DNA of 36,055 nt from Moraxella bovis (GCF_002014975.1 NZ_MUXV01000002.1:1-36055); one strand, 5' to 3'; positions 24,411-33,020 are shown, counted from the first letter of the stretch. Translations and numbers: made by a program. The notes: generated by a model from the letters alone, not told the origin.

Positions 24411-27293
24411 TTACACTCCCATCGCCAAAGCACGCACTTCGCCAGCGGTGCGACAGGACAGGGCTTTTTTGGCAAGGTATTGGCAATCGGCAAAGTTAAG
24501 CTCACGCACCACTGCCTTGGCAAGGGCGATATTACCTGCCGACATGGACAGCTCGTCCACACCTAGCCCCACCAATATCGGTATGGCTCGCTCATCGCCT
24601 GCCAGCTCGCCACACACGCCCACCCACTTGCCGTGAGCATGGGCGTTGGCAACGGTGTTTTGGATAAGTCTAAGTACGCTCGGGTGCAGACTGTCAGCAT
24701 CCTTTGAGAGCGTAGCATGACCACGGTCAATGGCAAGGGCATACTGAGTCAAGTCGTTGGTGCCAATGCTAAAAAAGTCCACTTCACTGGCAAAAATATC
24801 CGCCATGACCGCCGCACTTGGCACTTCTATCATCATACCCACTTGGAGCTTATCATAGGGATAATCGCTCAGCACTTTATCTAGTATCGCTTTGGCATCA
24901 TGCCACTCTTCTAATCTACCCACCATGGGGAACATGATACGCAAATCACGCCCCTTGGACGCTTTAATCAAGGCGATGAGCTGATTTTCCAATAAAGCAG
25001 GCTGTCTTAGGGTCAAGCGAATGCCACGCACCCCCAAAAATGGGTTGTCTTCAAACGGCATGGGCAGATATGGCAACGGTTTATCACCACCGACATCTAA
25101 GGTACGCACCACGAGCGGACGACCGTCCAAGGCATCAAACACCTGCGTGTAATCCACCACCTGAGTATCAATGTCAGGCACGCTCTGATGACTCATGAAC
25201 ACAAGCTCGGTACGCAGTAGCCCCACTGCTTCTGCCCCACTCTCTACCGCCATCTTGGTATCGTAGACATTACCCAAATTAACAGCAATCTCCACTTGAT
25301 GACCGTCTTGGGTGATGGCAGGGTTTAGGGCAGTCTCACTGGCTAGGCGTTTACGCTCCGCCCAACTTGCTTGCTCGGCTTTGGCGACCGCCACCATTTC
25401 ATCGGTTGGTGCAACCATAAACCAGCCTTGACCGCCATCTATCAGCACCTGCTCGCCATCGTTAATGTCAAGCACGCCCTTACCTGCCCCCACAATCGCA
25501 GGAATACCCAACGCTCGGGCGACGATGGCACTGTGCGAACTGGCACCACCCACCGCCGTGAGAATGCCTGCCACTCGTGCAGGGTCTAGGCATGCCACAT
25601 CAGACGGTAGCAGGTCTTCTTTGATAAGCACATAAGGCTCGGCAGGCTCGGTTGCAACCGCTTGACCTGTTAGCTTGGCAAGCACTTTTTGCCCCACATC
25701 TCGCAAATCCGCTGCTCGCTCGGCAAGCAGATGATTGGCAACGCTCGCCTGCACTTTTGCCAACTGCTCAATATGAGCATGCCATGCCGCCGCTGCCGAT
25801 AGCCCATCATCAATACCGTCTTTTGCCCCGTGTGTGACTTCTTCATCATCAAGCAGAGCCACATGAGCAGTAAAAATCTGAGCAATCGACGCTTTTTTGG
25901 CAGTCTGAACAATGACTTTTAGCTCATCTTTGACCGACCCAATCGCCTGTTGCAAGCTCGCCCACTCGCTCGCCTTATCACCCCCTTGGACAGGATAATC
26001 AAACCGCACTTGACGTACCACGAATGCTTCGCCATGAGCCAGTCCCGCTGACGCTGACGTGGCGTGTGTGCGTTCGCCTTTGATGATGGCGGTGTTATCG
26101 GTCAAGTCAAGCACGGCAGGTTCATGATTTTCTTTACCACTTTCTTGGCTGTTTGCTTGACTATTACTTATCGGTGTTACTTCTTCGCCCAGTCCGTCTT
26201 GCACCGCTTGGATAAGCTTGGGTAGATACTCGACCGCATCGGTATTCGGCTCGGCGATGAATGTTAGGCTCTGCCCCCGTGTCGCCCCCAGTGAGAGTAG
26301 TTTGGTTAGGCTCTTGGCGGAGACGTATGCTCCATTGTCCACCGCCACTTTTAGCTCGCCTATCACTCCTTTGGCAAGCTCGGATAAGGCAGTGGCAGGG
26401 CGTGCGTGCAACCCATGAGCATTGGGCAGTACCACACTTGCCGATTGCCAATGCTCCGCCTTGTCCGCCCCCAAAAATGTCACCAACTCGGGCAGGCTGG
26501 CATGTTGTAATTTGCCACCAAACTCTGCCGACAACAGCACATCATACAACGCCAACAGCTTATCTTGATTTACCGTTTGGTTACTGGCGATGACCGCCAA
26601 TACCCTCATGTCATCATGACCCAGTTTAACCACCTCTTTGGCGACCGCTAAGGCAAAGGCAGGTTCGGCAACCAGTTCATCATGCTCTAAGGTCGCACAG
26701 TAGATGGCTTCTGAGAGCTTGGTAAAACTGGGGCGAATGCCTGTGGCAATGACTAATTTACCTTGCTGTTTTAGTAGCGACACCGCTACCCCATACAGCT
26801 CATCAGCATCTTTGGCGTTGATGTCAGTTTTGATGAGATTTTCATGAATGCTAAGCGAGCGATTGCCCGTGCCATCCAAGATAGCCAATAGCTCATCGGC
26901 ACTGGTGGCATGCTTGATACGCTCTTCGATGTCATCGCCCAAGGCTTTGGTTAGCTGTCTTAAAATGGACAAATGCTCATCGGATTTGGCACAAATCCCT
27001 ACCAACAAATACGCTCGCTCGCCGTCATCATTCCACACCACGCCATCGGCAAAATGCACAAGTCGCACCCCTGTTTGTTGCACAAAAGAGCGTGATTCTG
27101 GCGTGCCATGCGGAATGGCAATCCCCTGCCCCAGATAGGTACTGGTCTGTGCTTCACGGGCTTGCAGTCCTGCAAGATAATCGGCAGTCGCCAGTCCGTC
27201 TTCGCTCAATATCTTGGCAAGTAGGGATAAGGCTTCGTCTTTATTGGTAGCCTGTGCATTCATACGCACGTCAGTGGCGGTAAGATTTAACAT
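24411..27293 (-). CDS. fruB: Fructose PTS multiphosphoryl transfer protein (EIIA-HPr-EI)
   Basis: This 960-residue fusion carries the soluble steps of the fructose phosphotransferase system. It starts with an EIIA-Fru domain (residues 1-145, phosphohistidine His62 in IPHGT) and then a second, EIIA-like module without the IPHGT motif. HPr spans about 285-370 (His296 in GLHARPA). Enzyme I runs from about 400 to the end, with active His587 in GGASSHSAI, the PEP-binding LDVGGDKPLPYL, and a late GVCGELAGD with the conserved Cys. Phosphate from PEP can therefore pass EI, HPr and EIIA within one chain before reaching FruA. AAGGAAAT precedes the start. A MITE-like element begins 40 bases upstream, where the promoter would be expected. 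Confidence 0.95.
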   Translation of the reverse strand: MLNLTATDVRMNAQATNKDEALSLLAKILSEDGLATADYLAGLQAREAQTSTYLGQGIAIPHGTPESRSFVQQTGVRLVHFADGVVWNDDGERAYLLVGICAKSDEHLSILRQLTKALGDDIEERIKHATSADELLAILDGTGNRSLSIHENLIKTDINAKDADELYGVAVSLLKQQGKLVIATGIRPSFTKLSEAIYCATLEHDELVAEPAFALAVAKEVVKLGHDDMRVLAVIASNQTVNQDKLLALYDVLLSAEFGGKLQHASLPELVTFLGADKAEHWQSASVVLPNAHGLHARPATALSELAKGVIGELKVAVDNGAYVSAKSLTKLLSLGATRGQSLTFIAEPNTDAVEYLPKLIQAVQDGLGEEVTPISNSQANSQESGKENHEPAVLDLTDNTAIIKGERTHATSASAGLAHGEAFVVRQVRFDYPVQGGDKASEWASLQQAIGSVKDELKVIVQTAKKASIAQIFTAHVALLDDEEVTHGAKDGIDDGLSAAAAWHAHIEQLAKVQASVANHLLAERAADLRDVGQKVLAKLTGQAVATEPAEPYVLIKEDLLPSDVACLDPARVAGILTAVGGASSHSAIVARALGIPAIVGAGKGVLDINDGEQVLIDGGQGWFMVAPTDEMVAVAKAEQASWAERKRLASETALNPAITQDGHQVEIAVNLGNVYDTKMAVESGAEAVGLLRTELVFMSHQSVPDIDTQVVDYTQVFDALDGRPLVVRTLDVGGDKPLPYLPMPFEDNPFLGVRGIRLTLRQPALLENQLIALIKASKGRDLRIMFPMVGRLEEWHDAKAILDKVLSDYPYDKLQVGMMIEVPSAAVMADIFASEVDFFSIGTNDLTQYALAIDRGHATLSKDADSLHPSVLRLIQNTVANAHAHGKWVGVCGELAGDERAIPILVGLGVDELSMSAGNIALAKAVVRELNFADCQYLAKKALSCRTAGEVRALAMGV

Positions 27294-27333
27294 AGATTTC
27301 CTTATAAGATAAAGGATAATTTAAAATATTGTT

Positions 27334-27541
27334 TAGGGCGTGTTGAACATTGATAACATTATTTATTAAAATGATGAAAATTTAACGCTTTTATCAATTT
27401 TTGCATGAAAAATGGCTAAATCTTGTGGCTCGAAGTCAAAAACTTGTCTGATAGAAAACTCACAGCCTCAAGTTTTTTCCCTTGAAAAACGGGCGATTTT
27501 TCCTATTTTTCATGGCAAATACCAATATTCAACACGCCCTA
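27334..27541 (+). repeat. MITE-like element, copy C (208 bp) upstream of fruB
   Basis: Ends TAGGGCGTGTTGAA and TTCAACACGCCCTA form 14-base perfect terminal inverted repeats with TA at both tips. A second inverted pair lies inside (TTTGCATGAAAAAT at 27400-27413 and ATTTTTCATGGCAAA at 27505-27519). This is one of the full-length copies and the best reference for the family. Confidence 0.9.
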
Positions 27542-27591
27542 ATAAATTTTAAAAATTTTTACAATACAAACAAAAATCGGCTAATTTTACC

Positions 27592-27611
27592 ATTATTTTT
27601 TAAAAAATAAT
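27592..27611. repeat. Perfect AT-rich palindrome
   Basis: ATTATTTTTTAAAAAATAAT is a perfect 20-base palindrome in the non-coding stretch between copy C and the third family 2 repeat. It may be a weak bidirectional terminator; nothing else is seen in 27542-27650. Confidence 0.4.
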
Positions 27612-27652
27612 ACCAAAAAAGACAAGCCAAATGAGATACTTTTGCAAATGTT

Positions 27653-27765
27653 GTTTTTACTTTAATTCCAACTTAAAATGGTAGATAATTGATAATTATG
27701 TCATTTTTGGGTTGTAGGGACAAATCCCATTTGCCCTTGATAAATCAATCCGTTATATGGCGTTG
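27653..27765. repeat. Palindromic repeat family 2, copy 3
   Basis: It opens GTTTTTACTTTAATTCCAAC and contains TAGGGACAAATCCCATTTGC (27715-27734), followed by CCTTGATAAATCAATCCG. It aligns with copy 2 over about 110 bases. Confidence 0.65.
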
Positions 27766-27807
27766 TAAATGGGGCATTTTTTAAAAACATCATTGGCAAA
27801 TATCCAT

Positions 27808-28581
27808 TTAAACAGGATTATCAATATCCACAAAAACCACATCAAGCCCAAGCACGTCCACCAAATGCTCGCCCAACGCCTTGACACCGCCCCGCTCGGT
27901 TGCGTGATGACCCGCCCCAAAGTAATCCACGCCCAGTTCTCGTGCCAAATGCGTGGTACGCTCGGACGCTTCCCCCGAGATAAACGCCTGACAACCCATG
28001 GCATAAGCTTGGGTTATCATGTCTTGGGCGCCGCCTGTGCATAGGGCGATTTTGGTTAGGGTGCGGTTAGGGTCATCGCTGATGTGCAGGGGCATGCGTC
28101 CCAACACTTGCTCAATTTTTTTGGCAAAATCGGCAGATGTCGTGGGCGGACACGTGGCAAAATTGCCCACAGGGTGTTTTTCATGGGGGTATAACGCCCC
28201 TGTGATGGTCAAGCCAAGCTCATCGGCAAGCACTGCATTATTGCCGATGACAGGGTGAGCATCAAGGGGCAGATGATAGGCGATGAGCGAAATGTTGTGT
28301 TGGAGCAGAGTGCGAATGCGTTTGCCTTTCATGCCGATCAGTGGGGCAGGCTCGCCTTTCCAAAAATAGCCATGATGTACCAATATCGCTTGGGCGTTTA
28401 GCTCTATCGCCTTATCTATCAAGGCTTGGCAAGCGGTAACGCCGGTGATGACTTTACTAATGGGCGTATCGGCATCGACTTGCAGACCGTTGGGGCAATA
28501 GTCGTTAAATTCGCTTGCTTGTAGGTATTCATCGCAAAATTTTGCTAAGTTGGTGGGGGTAATTGGGGTGTTTTTGCTCAT
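27808..28581 (-). CDS. Nif3-like dinuclear metal centre protein (YbgI family)
   Basis: The 257-residue protein matches the Nif3/YbgI family, toroidal hexamers with a two-metal site, often annotated GTP cyclohydrolase type 2-like; the physiological reaction is unsettled. Conserved metal-ligand regions are ILVHHGYFW, YHLPLDAHP and GHHATERGG. It also shows NDYCPNGLQV near the N-terminus and GEASERTTHLAREL. The start at 28581 is chosen because AAAGGCAC lies just upstream; a start 24 bases earlier (28605) is open but has no Shine-Dalgarno sequence. The gene is downstream of none of its neighbours on this strand and appears alone. Confidence 0.88.
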   Translation of the reverse strand: MSKNTPITPTNLAKFCDEYLQASEFNDYCPNGLQVDADTPISKVITGVTACQALIDKAIELNAQAILVHHGYFWKGEPAPLIGMKGKRIRTLLQHNISLIAYHLPLDAHPVIGNNAVLADELGLTITGALYPHEKHPVGNFATCPPTTSADFAKKIEQVLGRMPLHISDDPNRTLTKIALCTGGAQDMITQAYAMGCQAFISGEASERTTHLARELGVDYFGAGHHATERGGVKALGEHLVDVLGLDVVFVDIDNPV

Positions 28582-28715
28582 GGTGTGCCTTTGTGCGTTA
28601 CTCATTTAAAATCATTCAAAGTTTTTGCTATGTTACGTTATTTATGGCATTTTGGCAATTTTAAATTAAAACCTGCCCCTTTGCCATCATCAGCATTCAT
28701 AAATCATCAAAAATC

Positions 28716-28724
28716 TGTTACAAT
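28716..28724 (+). promoter_or_regulatory. Extended -10 box just before MITE copy D
   Basis: TGTTACAAT fits TGn-TACAAT. The repeat element begins at 28727, two bases later, so transcripts would start within the element and read toward xseA. Confidence 0.45.
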
Positions 28725-28726
28725 CT

Positions 28727-28914
28727 TAGGGCGTGCCAAACATTAATAGCATTTTTATAAATACGATAAATTTACCGTTTTAATTAGGGCATGTTGAACA
28801 TTTATAACACAATTTAATATTTAGAAATATTGCAGTAATAAAATGATGTTTTTGCATGAAAAACGGGCGATTTTTCTCATTTTTCATGGCAAATACCAAC
28901 ATTCAACACGCTCC
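28727..28914 (+). repeat. MITE-like element, composite copy D
   Basis: A left-end fragment (28727-28784, starting TAGGGCGTGCC) is followed directly by a second, nearly complete short copy (28785-28914) that starts TAGGGCATGTTGAAC and ends ATTCAACACG with a degenerate tip (CTCCA instead of CCCTA). The second copy keeps the TTTTTGCATGAAAAACGGGC core but lacks the middle. Confidence 0.8.
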
Positions 28915-28969
28915 AGTGTTATTTTGCCCTTTTAAATGCTTTTTACCTTTTTACTTTAAAACAGCCACC

Positions 28970-30475
28970 ATGAACCACAAAGCCATTTTGACCACCCTAG
29001 ACCAAAACCTAGACAGACTAGCACAAACCCAAAACAGTACCAACATCAATGCCCTACACCAAGCCATCGCCGATGAGATGAATGGCGTATCTGATGAGCC
29101 GACATTGGCAGGGGTGCAGTTATCGCTCAGTAGCTACCTAGAAGCGGTGAAACTGGTCATCAGCGATACCTTTGACCATGAAGTGTGGATACAAGCAGAA
29201 CTGCGAGCGGTCAATACCAAGGGCGGGCATTATTATTTTGAGCTTGCCGAAAAGGACGACAACGGCAACATCATCGCCAGTGCTCGGGCGACGTTGTGGC
29301 GATATCGGGCAAATGCGGTTATCGGCAAATTCACCCATGAGACAGGCAAACCGCTCTCGGCAGGACTGGCGGTGCTGATAAAAGGTTCGGCAAGTTTTCA
29401 TCCGCAGTATGGGTTTAGCATTAACATAAGCGACATCGACCCCACCTACACCCTCGGGGCGTTGGCTCAGGCTTATAGCGCCATGCTAAAACGCCTACAT
29501 GACGAAGGACTGACCGCCCTAAATAAAGCCCTGCCCACCCCCTTTGACATCCGTCACGTCATCGTCATCGCCCCCGAGCAGGCGGCAGGGTTGGGCGATT
29601 TTCGCGCCGAAGCGGACAGATTGGCACAGACAGGGGCGTGCCAGTTTTATTATCATCACGCCACGTTTCAGGGCAATCACGCCCCAAGCGAGATAAGAAC
29701 AGCCATCACACACGCCATCGGTGAGTTTTATGCCAGCCATGCCCATCATGCCGACCTGCTCGTCATCATCCGTGGGGGCGGAGCGGTGGGCGATTTGGCG
29801 TATCTTAATGACTATGAGTTGTCGGCATTGGTTGCCGAATCGCCCATGCCTGTGTGGGTCGGTATCGGGCATGAGCGTGATAAGGTACTGCTTGATGAAG
29901 TGGCACACACTCGCTTTGACACGCCATCTAAGGTCATCTTAGCCATCGAAAACCATTTGGTCGCCATGGTCGCCCTTGCCAAAGGCGCCATGATCACCAT
30001 CAGTGACATCAGTCGCACTCGCCTGCACCATGCCAAAGAGCAAAGCCATCTTGCCATGAAAAGCGTCCATCATGGGGCAAGCCAAACTCTAAAACTTGCC
30101 AAAAAAGACAGCGACTTTTTGTTAAGCACGCTAAGCAGTCATGCCAAATACCGCACCCACACACTCTCATCAACCATCAGCGACCTGCTCGCCCGTCAGC
30201 ACAAAACCGCTCACGAACACATCAAGCACGCTCGCCAAACCACCGCTCACACCCTATCTCAGCACAAGGCACTACTACCCCGCTTATCCGCCTTGCGTGA
30301 TAAAACTCGCCACTTACAAAGCATGATTTTGGTGCAACACCCTGCCCGCACCCTAACCAAAGGCTACGCACTCATCCATCAAGACGGGCATGTCATTGGC
30401 TCATCGAACGCCATCAAACAAGGTAAGATTGACATCGAATTTCATGACGGGCGTGTCAAGGCTGTGGTAAAATAG
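28970..30475 (+). CDS. xseA: Exodeoxyribonuclease VII large subunit
   Basis: XseA is the catalytic subunit of exonuclease VII, which degrades single-stranded DNA to oligonucleotides. It has 501 residues from ATG 28970. An OB-fold region is near residues 60-160 (VWIQAELRAVNTKGGHYYF), and the catalytic domain follows with VIIRGGGAVGDLAYLNDYEL and IGHERDKVLLDEVAHTRFDTPS, matching the family's GRGGG and GHE-D motifs. The C-terminal half is long, helical and coiled-coil-like, ending LTKGYALI. A longer frame is open to 28856, but its extra residues are encoded by MITE copy D, so 28970 is preferred. xseB is not in this window. Confidence 0.93.
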   Translation: MNHKAILTTLDQNLDRLAQTQNSTNINALHQAIADEMNGVSDEPTLAGVQLSLSSYLEAVKLVISDTFDHEVWIQAELRAVNTKGGHYYFELAEKDDNGNIIASARATLWRYRANAVIGKFTHETGKPLSAGLAVLIKGSASFHPQYGFSINISDIDPTYTLGALAQAYSAMLKRLHDEGLTALNKALPTPFDIRHVIVIAPEQAAGLGDFRAEADRLAQTGACQFYYHHATFQGNHAPSEIRTAITHAIGEFYASHAHHADLLVIIRGGGAVGDLAYLNDYELSALVAESPMPVWVGIGHERDKVLLDEVAHTRFDTPSKVILAIENHLVAMVALAKGAMITISDISRTRLHHAKEQSHLAMKSVHHGASQTLKLAKKDSDFLLSTLSSHAKYRTHTLSSTISDLLARQHKTAHEHIKHARQTTAHTLSQHKALLPRLSALRDKTRHLQSMILVQHPARTLTKGYALIHQDGHVIGSSNAIKQGKIDIEFHDGRVKAVVK

Positions 30476-30530
30476 GCAGTTTTTGTATCGCCCGTTTGTC
30501 CACCCATCTATCCATCACTTGGTAGTGTTC

Positions 30531-31475
30531 ATGACCCATTTACGCCAGCTGTTTTGTCAGCTATCGCCCACCGCCCAAGGCTACGTTTGTATCGTACTGA
30601 CCATGCTAGTGTGGGGCAGTTTTAGCTTGCTTGCTCGCCTAAACGCCAGTTGGGGCATTTTGGCATGGGACATCATCGCAGTGCGTTTTGGCGTGTCGGC
30701 GGGGCTACTTTTGCCCATACTCATCTATCGACAAAATACGGCGTTTTTGTGGCAACCCAAAGCCGTCATCTTAGCACTGTTTGGCGGGGTCGGTTATAGC
30801 TCGCTTGTGTACAGTGCTTTTTTGCTTGCCCCTGTGGTGCATGGGGCGGTGTTTTTAAATGGCATGATACCTGTCGCCACCGCCCTACTCATGCTCCTAC
30901 TGCTCAAAAAACGCCCCGACCACGACACCAAAATCGCACTCATCCTTATCATCATCACACTCACACTCATGACCGCTCTCATGCTCATCAAGGGCTTGTC
31001 CTTTGGCGTGGGCGATGTACTGTTTGTCATCTGTGCCTGCTGTTGGGCAGGTTATGGTATCATGCTAAAAGAATGGGGATTTAGCGCATGGCAAGTCATG
31101 TGTAGCACCGCCATCTGGTCGGCGATACTCTACCTGCCCATCTATGGCGTGCTACTGTATCTGGGCGTGGGCGGTTTGGGCTTTGGTGGCGTATCTTTGT
31201 CGCATGCCATCATCCAAGGGGCGTTTCATAGCGTCATGGTGATGATATTTGCCACGATGACGTATTCGCTGGCGGTGGAGCGACTTGGGGCATTTTTCGC
31301 TGGCGGACTTGCCAGTCTTGCCCCATTTATCTCAGCCTTACTTGCCGTGCCACTCTTGGGCGAACCCCTAAACAGTGTCATGGTGCTAGGACTCATCGGC
31401 ATGGGGCTTGGTACAGTACAGCCATGGCGTTATGTGGGCGTGCTAAAAAATCGTTTGTTCAAATCATCTAGATAA
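30531..31475 (+). CDS. DMT (EamA) family transporter
   Basis: This 314-residue protein has about ten hydrophobic helices arranged as two EamA repeats, the pattern of the drug/metabolite transporter superfamily. The opening YVCIVLTMLVWGSFSLLAR and the second-repeat segment YSLAVERLGAFFAGGLASL followed by PFISALLAVPLLGEP are typical. Such proteins usually export metabolites or amino acids; the substrate cannot be told here. The ATG at 30531 is preferred over a TTG at 30483 because the extra N-terminal residues are not membrane-like and are poorly conserved in this family. It begins 55 bases after xseA and may be co-transcribed. Confidence 0.85.
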   Translation: MTHLRQLFCQLSPTAQGYVCIVLTMLVWGSFSLLARLNASWGILAWDIIAVRFGVSAGLLLPILIYRQNTAFLWQPKAVILALFGGVGYSSLVYSAFLLAPVVHGAVFLNGMIPVATALLMLLLLKKRPDHDTKIALILIIITLTLMTALMLIKGLSFGVGDVLFVICACCWAGYGIMLKEWGFSAWQVMCSTAIWSAILYLPIYGVLLYLGVGGLGFGGVSLSHAIIQGAFHSVMVMIFATMTYSLAVERLGAFFAGGLASLAPFISALLAVPLLGEPLNSVMVLGLIGMGLGTVQPWRYVGVLKNRLFKSSR

Positions 31476-31540
31476 ACCATACCACCCAAGCCATCATTGA
31501 TTTTTTATCAAAGTTTTGTTAAATTAGGGTATTTATTGTT

Positions 31541-31546
31541 TTGACA
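31541..31546 (+). promoter_or_regulatory. Possible -35 box upstream of the LOG-family gene
   Basis: TTGACA is 86 bases before the ATG at 31633. No convincing -10 box is placed at the ideal distance (CATTTG after 17 bases), so the call is tentative. Confidence 0.25.
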
Positions 31547-31632
31547 AAATGTTTTATAAATGTCATTTGAATTTTTTTGTAACAACGCCCACAAATTACC
31601 TTGATAAATAAGTAAAAATATAGCGAGTTTTT

Positions 31633-32244
31633 ATGTCTGCCATCAAGCTAAATAACATCACCGTCTATTGTGGTTCTAACTTTGGTGAGATTCCCGATTA
31701 TTATCATCACGCCCAAATCCTAGGCGAACGCCTTGCCCATCATAATATCCGCCTTATCTATGGCGGGGGCAATGTCGGACTCATGGGAACGCTTGCCGAC
31801 AGCACGTTGTCGCATGGCGGGGAAGTCATTGGCGTGATTCCTACCTTTTTAAAACAAAAAGAAGTCGCCCATCTGGGACTGACCGAACTCATCGAAACCC
31901 CCGACATGGTCACTCGCAAAACCAAGCTCATCGAACTGGCGGACGGCTTTATCGCCATGGCAGGCGGTTTGGGGACGTATGAAGAGCTGTTTGAAGTGCT
32001 GTCCATCACTCAGCTTAATCTCATCTGCAAACCCATCGGTTTATTAAATGTCGCTCATTTCTTTGATCCGCTACTTGACATGCTCGCCAAGACTGCTAAG
32101 AGCGGATTTATGCCCAAAGAGAATTTACAGCTTTTGTGCATCGCCGACAACAGCGAAGAGTTACTGCACAAAATGGCAAATTTTAAATTCATTGACGCTC
32201 CTAAATGGGTCAGACCAGCGTGGCTTGATGAGATTGTTTCTTGA
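31633..32244 (+). CDS. LOG family protein (TIGR00730)
   Basis: The 203-residue Rossmann-type protein belongs to the LOG/YgdH-like family, cytokinin riboside 5'-monophosphate phosphoribohydrolases in plants and some bacteria; in most bacteria the physiological substrate is uncertain. It has the opening ITVYCGSNFG, the nucleotide-binding LIYGGGNVGLMG (about residues 39-50), VTRKTKLIELADGFIAM and GGLGTYEELFE. The family motif PGGxGTxxE reads AGGLGTYEE here, with Ala replacing Pro. It appears to be a single gene with its own spacer on each side. Confidence 0.88.
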   Translation: MSAIKLNNITVYCGSNFGEIPDYYHHAQILGERLAHHNIRLIYGGGNVGLMGTLADSTLSHGGEVIGVIPTFLKQKEVAHLGLTELIETPDMVTRKTKLIELADGFIAMAGGLGTYEELFEVLSITQLNLICKPIGLLNVAHFFDPLLDMLAKTAKSGFMPKENLQLLCIADNSEELLHKMANFKFIDAPKWVRPAWLDEIVS

Positions 32245-32325
32245 TGTTGTGTGATACTGGCTGAATGTGGGCTGTTGATTTAAAACTGTTATTTGCAATT
32301 AAAGACATATTCTAAATTTAAACGT

Positions 32326-32392
32326 GTAAGAACAAATCATATTTATCCAAAAATCAAGACGTTACATAGGGCAAATTGCAATTTGACCCTAC
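32326..32392. repeat. Diverged copies of palindromic repeat family 2
   Basis: The palindrome CATAGGGCAAATTGCAATTT (32364-32383) continues to GACCCTAC. A more worn copy lies just before it at 32326-32365 (GTAAGAACAAATCATATTTA). The rest of 32245-32536 shows no gene. Confidence 0.5.
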
Positions 32393-32536
32393 AAAACCTG
32401 TCCAAAAGCATGTGCAATGATGTATGAACACAAAACCAGCATCCCCTACAAGCCCAATCCCAATCTATAAAGAAAAATTTTAAAGGGCATTCATCAACAA
32501 TCGAATCATTAAAAACGGTTAAAAACGATTAAAAAT

Positions 32537-32798
32537 TAGGGCGTGCCTGCCTTTTGTATTTGCAATGAAAAAGGAGGAAAATCGCACGTTTTTCAAGGAA
32601 AAACAAAGGCTATGAGTTTTCTATCAGACAAGTTTTTATTATGAAAAACATCCGACCACTTAATCTGATAAATCTTAAGATTTTAACTTAATTTTAAAAA
32701 TTAAGTGGTCGGATAGCCATTTTTCATGCAAAAACGATTAGTTTTTTCTAAAATATTTCCAAATTGTAAATAGTGTTATAAAGGGTGGGCACGCCCTA
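32537..32798 (-). repeat. MITE-like element, copy E (262 bp), with a nested palindrome
   Basis: Ends TAGGGCGTGCC and GGCACGCCCTA (tips with TA), in reverse orientation to copies A, C and D. It shares the cores of copies B and C, but a stretch in the middle (matching CTAAATCTTGTGGCTCGAAG in other copies) is replaced by a 65-base palindromic unit at 32650-32714. Confidence 0.9.
32650..32714. repeat. Nested 65-bp inverted-repeat unit
   Basis: ATCCGACCACTTAAT (32650-32664) is the exact inverse of ATTAAGTGGTCGGAT (32700-32714). It interrupts MITE copy E and is absent from copies A to D. Confidence 0.85.
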
Positions 32799-32870
32799 AC
32801 CAAATCTTATCTTTATTTTGCCCAATTTACCCCATTTTGTAAAAAATTTGCCCAAAATAGCAAAAAATAC

Positions 32871-32898
32871 TTGCAAAATATTCGTACGTATGTACACT
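32871..32898 (+). promoter_or_regulatory. Candidate upstream promoter of accBC
   Basis: TTGCAA (32871-32876), a 16-base spacer, then TACACT (32893-32898). The spacer contains a palindromic GTACGTATGTAC. Confidence 0.4.
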
Positions 32899-32983
32899 AT
32901 GCACCTGATGATAACACAAATTTTTGCGTTAGCGATTTTAACAATAACGCCGATGATTGCCACTAGGCGATTTTGAAAAAATT

Positions 32984-32992
32984 TGTTACAAT
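32984..32992 (+). promoter_or_regulatory. Extended -10 promoter of accBC
   Basis: TGTTACAAT (TGn-TACAAT) lies 28 bases before the accB ATG, as at purD. Confidence 0.5.
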
Positions 32993-33020
32993 AAACTTTT
33001 ACATTTTATAAGGTGACGGC

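Noticed and set aside
24410..24562. Longer fruK start at 24562
   Set aside because: The extra 51 residues overlap the end of fruB in another frame and do not resemble PfkB proteins; a good Shine-Dalgarno sequence is at 24409.
32641..32720. Nested palindrome in copy E as a simple transcription terminator
   Set aside because: It has no T run after the stem, is far from any gene end and interrupts a repeat element, so an inserted unit fits better.
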